Source: Maricaulis sp. (GTDB taxonomy: Bacteria; Pseudomonadota; Alphaproteobacteria; Caulobacterales; Maricaulaceae). From it: a DNA stretch of 64,000 nt. Below the pieces are notes generated by a model. That model searched no databases and was not told where the DNA came from. It saw only the letters and a list, made by a program, of their open reading frames with translations. The translations under genes and the position numbers were made by a program. Positions within the stretch are counted from its first letter, which is position 1. Every line of letters starts with the position of its first letter. The DNA lies in the NCBI RefSeq assembly GCF_030149235.1, contig NZ_JASBRW010000014.1, forward strand, positions 1 to 64,000, given 5' to 3'. Below are positions 58,782-64,000 of this stretch, in pieces.

Positions 58782-59920
58782 CAGCTCATTCTCGCTGTTG
58801 CAACGGCCTGCGCCGCCAATCCTTCGCCGCGGCCGGTGAAGCCGAGCTTCTCCGTTGTCGTCGCCTTGATATTGACCCGCGCCTCCGGCAGGCCGAGCAG
58901 CTCAGCCACGCGCCGGCGCATGGCGGTCCGGTGCGGGCCGATTTTAGGACGTTCACAGATCACGGTGATGTCGGCATGAACGAGATCGCCACCGGCTTCG
59001 CGAAGGAGGGCGAGGGCATGAAGCAGGAATTGATCTGAAGAGGCACCGGACCAGCGCGGATCACTGGGCGGGAAGTGCTGACCGATATCCCCCGCACCCG
59101 CGGCACCCAGTACAGCGTCAGTGAGCGCGTGCAGGCCGGCATCGGCATCGGAATGCCCGACAAGGCCGAGCCCGGCCTCAATCTCCACACCACACAGCCA
59201 CATGCTCTCAGCAGGCTCCAGCCGGTGCACATCATAGCCTTGGCCTGTGACGAATATCGGATCGGTCTGGCGCAACATGGTCTCGGCTTTCTCGAAATCT
59301 TCCGGCCGGGTGATCTTGAAATTGTCTGGATCGCCTTCAACCACGCGCACCGTCAACCCGGCCATTTGGGCGACACCGGCATCATCATGCATGGCCTGCG
59401 GGCCGAGGCGGTCATAGGCCGCCAGCAATTGCTGGAAATGAAAGCCCTGGGGCGTTTGGGCGGCAAAGACCTCATCCCGGTTGAGCGGGCCGGTCATATT
59501 GTGATCGCGAGCGGTGAAAAGCGCATCTGTCATGCCCAGAGCGGGCAGGGCCGCGGGTCCGGCCTCCAGCGCCGTCACGACGCGGCCAATCAGCGCGTCA
59601 GACACAAAGGGCCGGGCGGCGTCGTGGATCAAGACGGTATCCGGATTGAGGGCAGAAAGCTGGTCGAGACCGGCTTTGACAGAGGCCGACCGCGTGGCCC
59701 CACCAAACACCGACTGCGCTCCCAGGCCCAGCGCGTCAAAACGGTCCTGATCGGCCGGGTTGATGACGACGCAAATCGACGCCTCGGGCAGAGCCGATTG
59801 AAAGGCCTCTACCGTCCGGGCGAGCACAGCCTCGCCACCGATCTCGCGGTATTGTTTGGGCAGGTCGCCGCCGGCCCGTTCCCCGCGGCCAGCTGCAACG
59901 ATAATCACACCGGTTTTCAA
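58781..59920 (-). CDS. ispDF: bifunctional IspD/IspF of the MEP pathway
   Basis: Fused 2-C-methyl-D-erythritol 4-phosphate cytidylyltransferase and MECDP synthase. IspD part: [24 protein letters not shown] at the N-terminus, DAARPFVSD and the [16 protein letters not shown] end block, to about residue 215. IspF part: [11 protein letters not shown] near 225, [50 protein letters not shown] at the end. 379 residues. The fusion is typical for alphaproteobacteria, which lack separate ispD and ispF. Confidence 0.96.
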   Translation of the reverse strand: MKTGVIIVAAGRGERAGGDLPKQYREIGGEAVLARTVEAFQSALPEASICVVINPADQDRFDALGLGAQSVFGGATRSASVKAGLDQLSALNPDTVLIHDAARPFVSDALIGRVVTALEAGPAALPALGMTDALFTARDHNMTGPLNRDEVFAAQTPQGFHFQQLLAAYDRLGPQAMHDDAGVAQMAGLTVRVVEGDPDNFKITRPEDFEKAETMLRQTDPIFVTGQGYDVHRLEPAESMWLCGVEIEAGLGLVGHSDADAGLHALTDAVLGAAGAGDIGQHFPPSDPRWSGASSDQFLLHALALLREAGGDLVHADITVICERPKIGPHRTAMRRRVAELLGLPEARVNIKATTTEKLGFTGRGEGLAAQAVATARMS

Positions 59921-60003
59921 CGCGCAGTCCTATCCGTTGCCGCGGCGCAGCATACTCGTTAGCTTGCCCGCTTACGACGCACTGCCCGGATTTGTCCAGT
60001 CGC

Positions 60004-60990
60004 ATGGCCTTTTCGATCGCCCAATACACCATCCCTTCGCGGGCTGTACTCGCGCCCATGTCAGGCGTGACCGACCTGCCATTCCGGCGCCAGGTTCAGC
60101 GCTTCGGGGCCGGCATGGTAGTGTCTGAAATGGTCGCAAGTGATGCCCTGGCCGCCGGGCGAGTGGATATGGTGCGCAAGGCCCAGGCGGATGCCAGCCT
60201 GTCTCCCTGCATTATCCAGCTGGCCGGACGGGAAGCGCGCTGGATGGCTGAAGGCGCCAAGATTGCCGCCGATGCCGGGGCGGACATCGTCGATATCAAT
60301 ATGGGGTGCCCGGCGCGCCAGGTGACGAAAGGGCTCTCGGGCTCGGCCTTGATGCGCGATCTCGATCACGCCCTGGGTCTGATCGAAGCGACAGTCGCGG
60401 CGGTGGATATTCCCGTGACTCTGAAAATGCGGCTGGGCTGGGATCATGACAGTATCAATGCGCCCGAGCTGGCCCGCCGGGCCGAGCTTGCCGGCGTCCA
60501 GCTGGTAACGGTGCACGGCCGCACACGCCAGCAATTCTACAAGGGCGAGGCCGACTGGGCCGCCGTGCGGCCTGTGCGTGAGGCTGTCAGTATTCCGCTG
60601 ATCGTCAATGGCGACATCACCAATTCGTCGGAAGCCCGGTCGGCGCTCGACCAATCCGGTGCGGACGCCGTGATGATCGGGCGGGCGGCGCAAGGACTTC
60701 CCTGGCTCGTCGGAATGATCGGGGCCGAACTCGAGGGTGCCAAGCGATTGGTCCCTTGGACTGCCAAGCTCGAGGCCTTGCGGCAGGAGTTCGATGACAG
60801 CCTCGGTTTTTATGGCGAGGAACTGGGGATACGTATGATGCGCAAGCACTTCGCATCCTTTGCTGATGCGGAACTTGAAGGCGAGGCGGTTTCCCTCGCC
60901 AAACAAACGCTGTGCCGAAGCATGGAACCGGAGCAGATCCGGGAGTGCCTGCTGGCCCTGACACCGCGTGTCCGGCTCGACGCGGCATGA
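60004..60990 (+). CDS. dusB: tRNA-dihydrouridine synthase (DusB/NifR3 family)
   Basis: FMN enzyme that reduces uridine in t[55 protein letters not shown] with the catalytic Cys, [14 protein letters not shown], and [10 protein letters not shown] are the family blocks. 328 residues. The ATG at 60004 is preferred to an in-frame TTG 12 bases earlier. It precedes ntrB with an ATGA overlap, the nifR3-ntrBC order of alphaproteobacteria. Confidence 0.95.
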   Translation: MAFSIAQYTIPSRAVLAPMSGVTDLPFRRQVQRFGAGMVVSEMVASDALAAGRVDMVRKAQADASLSPCIIQLAGREARWMAEGAKIAADAGADIVDINMGCPARQVTKGLSGSALMRDLDHALGLIEATVAAVDIPVTLKMRLGWDHDSINAPELARRAELAGVQLVTVHGRTRQQFYKGEADWAAVRPVREAVSIPLIVNGDITNSSEARSALDQSGADAVMIGRAAQGLPWLVGMIGAELEGAKRLVPWTAKLEALRQEFDDSLGFYGEELGIRMMRKHFASFADAELEGEAVSLAKQTLCRSMEPEQIRECLLALTPRVRLDAA

Positions 60991-62036
60991 CTGACGGCCT
61001 GCGCGACCGGATATTCCTTGCCGCTGCAGATCACGCGGTCAGCCCGATCTGGGTTTTCTCTCCGAGCCTTGAGCTGGTCTGGTCCAACATGGCGGCGCAG
61101 GAATGGCAGGGGCAGGCGCGCTTGCGCTTTGACGCCGTCACTGCCGATCTGCCTCCGGACACCATGGCCGGTGTATTCCAGGCGGTCTTGCGGCGGGCCC
61201 GTCAGGAGGGCCGGGATGTAACGCACCGCGAGCCGACCGAGCATGGCGACCCATTTGAGCTTCACGTCCGCTGGTCCGGCGATAATGAGTGGCTCGTTGC
61301 CAATCTTATCTCTCTTCATACGACGGCGCTTGAAACGCCGTCCGGACTGCAGGCGCTGGGCTTCGGCCGCATGCTGGCCCATGAGCTGAAAAACCCCTTG
61401 GCCAGTATTCGGGGCGCGGCCCAGCTCATCGAGGCCGATGCGGAGGATCCGGACGTCGCGGCGCTGGCCGTCAGCATCCGCGATGATAGTGACCGGATTA
61501 CCCGGCTCACGGATCATTGGAGCCAGGTCGGTGATATCAACCTGGCCCGGTCGGAGCCGGATAATGTCAACCGCATCGCTTTTGCCGCGTTGAATAACTG
61601 GAAACGGGGCTATGGATCGGATTTGCCGATTTTGACCCAGCAATTCGACCCCTCGCTCCCCGATGTGCGCGGTGATGCAGACCTTCTGGGGCAGTGCCTG
61701 ATCAACCTGCTCGACAACGCAGCCAGTGCGCTGGAAGAGCGCGACGACGCGGAAATCCAGCTCTTGACCCGCTATGACCCCGCGGCCCGGGCGCCGGAAA
61801 CCGGTGCGCCGACCCCCATCACCCTGATCGTTCGGGACAATGGCCCGGGAATTGATGCTGCGATCAGACCGGGCTTGTTTACCCCTTTCGTGACGTCGAA
61901 ACCGGCCGGGGAAGGATTGGGGCTGGCTTTTTGCGCCCGGGTGATGACCTTGCATGAGGGCTGGATCGACTATTATAGCGAGACCGGCAAGACGGAGTTC
62001 CGACTTCGCCTGCCCAGGCTAGTGGAGACAGGATAA
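60987..62036 (+). CDS. ntrB: nitrogen regulation sensor kinase NtrB
   Basis: Cytosolic histidine kinase that reads nitrogen status through PII proteins. A PAS-like domain (residues 10 to 110) with [21 protein letters not shown] precedes the H box [20 protein letters not shown] with His132, then the ATPase domain with N box [13 protein letters not shown], and [29 protein letters not shown]. 349 residues. ATG 60987 overlaps the dusB stop, and ntrC starts at its own stop. Confidence 0.95.
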   Translation: MTDGLRDRIFLAAADHAVSPIWVFSPSLELVWSNMAAQEWQGQARLRFDAVTADLPPDTMAGVFQAVLRRARQEGRDVTHREPTEHGDPFELHVRWSGDNEWLVANLISLHTTALETPSGLQALGFGRMLAHELKNPLASIRGAAQLIEADAEDPDVAALAVSIRDDSDRITRLTDHWSQVGDINLARSEPDNVNRIAFAALNNWKRGYGSDLPILTQQFDPSLPDVRGDADLLGQCLINLLDNAASALEERDDAEIQLLTRYDPAARAPETGAPTPITLIVRDNGPGIDAAIRPGLFTPFVTSKPAGEGLGLAFCARVMTLHEGWIDYYSETGKTEFRLRLPRLVETG

Positions 62037-63283
62037 TGGCCGGTCGTGTTATTCTGCTGGAAGATGATGAGGGCCTGAGAAACGTGCTTGTGCGGGCCCT
62101 GCGCAAGGCTGGGTTTGATGTTCGCGCGACCGCGTCGCCGCAGACCGTGGAAACCTGGCTACGCCGGGGTAAAGAGGACTTGCTGCTGGCCGACGTTCTT
62201 CTGGATGGCGAGAATTTCATTACGCGCCTGCCCCAGATCATGCGGCTGCAGAAGGACCTCCCGGTTATCCTGATGAGTGCCCAATCGACGGCCCGAACCG
62301 CCATCGGAGCGGAGCGCGAGCGGGTGTTTGATTATTTGCCCAAACCGTTTGATCTCAACCATATGATCGAGCGCGTCGAGGCGGCCTTGGCCCCGCTGAA
62401 GCTGAAGCAAGCGGACAGCAGCGACAGTTTCGGGTTGATCGGCCGTTCTGGGGCCATGCAGGAGAGCTTCAGGGGGCTTGGGCGCGCCGTACGCAGCAGG
62501 TCGCATGTCTTGCTGTTGGGCGAAAGCGGTGTCGGCAAGCAGCTGGCCGCGGAGATTATCCTCAGCGAACGGGGGCATGCGCCAGACAAGGTTCAGCGCC
62601 TGACCCGCACCCATGGCGCTGAGCGCGTTTTCGATCAGGTCGAGACAGGCGGCTGTTTCATCGCCCTGAGACTGGATACCTGGTCTGATGACAGCCTCGC
62701 TGCTTTGCTGGACGGGCTGGACTGTTCGGCCCGTAGTGAAATCATTGCAACGGCGAGGCGGGCTGATTTTTCTCCCGCGTTGGCCATGCGTCTGGGCGAG
62801 TGCCGGATCGATCTGCCGCCCCTGCGGGAGCGGGCAGAGGATATTCCCGAAATCGTCGATAGCTTTGCCCGCCAGTATTCGAGCGATCAGGGTGTGAGAG
62901 GTGCGGGCTTCAGCGACGCGGCCCTCAAGCGGCTCGAGCAACATGCTTGGCCGGGAAACATCTCAGAACTTAAGAATGTCGTCGCGCGGGCTGTGCTTGA
63001 AAGTGGCCGGGACCAGATCGGACGCGAACAGGTTGAGTTTCTGCTGGACAGTTCGCCCATTGAAGCCATAACCCCCGGCGGGGATGTGTTCGACCAGGCC
63101 GCTGCATCGGCTCTGGCAGCAGGGGATTCACGGCAATCATCGCTTGATGCCCTGGACAGAGCCCTGATCCGGGCTGCTCTTGTTAGCTGCGCGGGTAACA
63201 AGTCGCGGGCTGCCGACAAGCTGGGGATGAACCGCAATACGCTGGCCCGGCGCCTGAGCGATCTCGGACTGGACTTGGACTAA
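62036..63283 (+). CDS. ntrC: NtrC-family response regulator with a degenerate AAA+ core
   Basis: Partner of NtrB. The receiver domain is intact: acidic pair EDD near 9 to 11, phosphoacceptor Asp53 in LADVLLDG and Lys103 in LPKPF. The central domain keeps Walker A GESGVGKQ (162 to 169) and sensor I IIATARRAD, but has no GAFTGA loop; the Walker B place reads GCFIALRLD, without Asp-Glu, and the sensor II Arg is lost (WPGNISELKN). About 25 residues are missing there. The Fis-type helix-turn-helix at the end (AGNKSRAADKLGMNRNTLARRL) is good. 415 residues versus about 470. It likely binds DNA and acts without sigma-54 remodelling. Confidence 0.9.
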   Translation: MAGRVILLEDDEGLRNVLVRALRKAGFDVRATASPQTVETWLRRGKEDLLLADVLLDGENFITRLPQIMRLQKDLPVILMSAQSTARTAIGAERERVFDYLPKPFDLNHMIERVEAALAPLKLKQADSSDSFGLIGRSGAMQESFRGLGRAVRSRSHVLLLGESGVGKQLAAEIILSERGHAPDKVQRLTRTHGAERVFDQVETGGCFIALRLDTWSDDSLAALLDGLDCSARSEIIATARRADFSPALAMRLGECRIDLPPLRERAEDIPEIVDSFARQYSSDQGVRGAGFSDAALKRLEQHAWPGNISELKNVVARAVLESGRDQIGREQVEFLLDSSPIEAITPGGDVFDQAAASALAAGDSRQSSLDALDRALIRAALVSCAGNKSRAADKLGMNRNTLARRLSDLGLDLD

Positions 63284-63307
63284 CTTGTTGCCCGTGGGGC
63301 ACGGCTG

Positions 63308-64000
63308 TTGATTTTTCGCAACAGAGCGTTAGGCTGGCGCAAACAGCCAACGGAAATCGGTTTGTCGTCAACGGGTACGCATACTCTGATCCGGAATATT
63401 TCTCCTCGATCCGCCGCGTTTTTTGTGGCCGGGCTGGTGCTTGCGACCTCGATCCTGGTTGGCACGGCGGTCGCGGTGCTGGGCGGTTTTGGCACCCTTG
63501 ATCCGGGAAATCCGCTGGCGCTCTATATCCTCGGCGGCAACGCAGCCCTACTCGTCGTTCTTGGTCTTGTGGTTGCGGTTCGGTTGCGGCGGCGCATCGG
63601 CGGGCGTGGCTTTGGCGAACCGGCGCCGCGCCTGCACCTGCGCTTCGTGGGACTGTTTGCGCTGGCGGCGGCCACGCCGGCGATCTTCGCGGCTGTCTTC
63701 CTCGGCGCGGTGCTCTCACGCGGCGTGGAATACTGGTTCGGCGAACAGGTCAGTAGTTTCGTTGAAACCACCCGCCAGACCTCGCAGGCTGTTTTCTTTG
63801 AGGAAGCCGAGACCACACGCGGGCGCATGAGCCGGATCACTGCGGAGATCGAAACGGATGAAGCCGTCGAAATGTTCCGCAATAGCCGCATCCAATTCAA
63901 CCGCGTCTTCGCCGCCGTCACGGCGCGTGCCCAGCTGGATGCCGCTTACATTATCGACCGCAGCGGGACCCGTCTGGCCGAGGCCGAGTTCCGGGCGGAT
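63308..64000 (+). CDS. ntrY: sensor histidine kinase NtrY, N-terminal part
   Basis: Partial gene running off the window. The readable frame has a basic N-terminus, two membrane segments (SAAFFVAGLVLATSILVG and LALYILGGNAALLVVLGLVV), then RLRRRIGGRG and PRLHLRFVGLFALAAATPAIF, a third segment, and the start of the periplasmic region with SRGVEYWFGEQVSSFVETT, typical of NtrY. The start is uncertain: no ATG lies upstream in frame, and TTG at 63308 or 63362 are the candidates. Position after ntrBC and the TM pattern make the call safe. ntrX is expected next. Confidence 0.85.
   Translation, partial: MIFRNRALGWRKQPTEIGLSSTGTHTLIRNISPRSAAFFVAGLVLATSILVGTAVAVLGGFGTLDPGNPLALYILGGNAALLVVLGLVVAVRLRRRIGGRGFGEPAPRLHLRFVGLFALAAATPAIFAAVFLGAVLSRGVEYWFGEQVSSFVETTRQTSQAVFFEEAETTRGRMSRITAEIETDEAVEMFRNSRIQFNRVFAAVTARAQLDAAYIIDRSGTRLAEAEFRAD

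Overview
The window is a dense, GC-rich stretch of a bacterial chromosome, about 95% coding, with no rRNA, tRNA, CRISPR array or insertion sequence that I can support. The gene content and order (rpsB-tsf-pyrH-frr-uppS-cdsA-dxr-rseP-bamA-skp-lpxD-fabZ-lpxA-lpxI-lpxB-gltA; lipA-coq10-cinA-ispDF-dus-ntrB-ntrC-ntrY; an E1-beta subunit carrying a lipoyl domain) are those of an alphaproteobacterium. A GTTC-N7-GTTC SOS box before lexA and a TTAA-N7-TTAAC CtrA-type box fit this and suggest the Caulobacterales/Maricaulales side of the class, possibly a Maricaulis-like marine organism. The genus is inference.

Layout. 1-14.8 kb (+): translation factors, UMP kinase, ribosome recycling, then one long envelope operon (undecaprenyl-PP, CDP-DAG, MEP isoprenoids, RseP, BamA, Skp, lipid A first steps). 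14.8-17.6 kb (-): gltX-gltA. 17.7-19.7 kb (+): ComEC, split in two by a frameshift. 19.8-27.9 kb (mostly -): ppiD-trpE, trpG, trpD-trpC and lexA, with a divergent-polysaccharide-deacetylase gene (+) between trpG and trpE. 28-32 kb (+): tpiA, a degenerate receiver protein, secG, pyrG. 32-36.3 kb: a PLP decarboxylase (-), a DUF2807 envelope protein, rpmF, eno, ftsB. 36.4-44.5 kb: the pyruvate dehydrogenase locus (pdhA, an NTF2-like gene, pdhB with a palindromic element in its linker, an AT-richer orphan gene, a GFA gene, pdhC), a cupin, a haloalkane dehalogenase (-) and lpdA. 44.6-52.5 kb: accessory envelope region with three related beta-solenoid secreted proteins around an Aas-like acyl ligase, an M1 metallopeptidase and a DUF6702 protein. 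52.5-56.8 kb: an SdpR/SdpI-like pair, a KefF-like reductase with a KefC-type antiporter, and a GbsR/MarR regulator with a palindrome over its own start codon. 56.8-64 kb: lipA to ntrY, the last gene running off the window.

How the genes work together. Most of the window is housekeeping: protein synthesis, outer-membrane assembly and lipid A, tryptophan synthesis, glycolysis to acetyl-CoA, lipoate synthesis that serves the pyruvate dehydrogenase, and nitrogen signalling. The least ordinary parts are the solenoid gene cluster with its palindromic intergenic region, the NtrC whose ATPase core has lost the sigma-54 contact loop and catalytic motifs, the coding palindrome in pdhB, the split comEC, and the foreign-looking gene inside the pdh operon. 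I did not find a clear-cut new defence or mobile system here.
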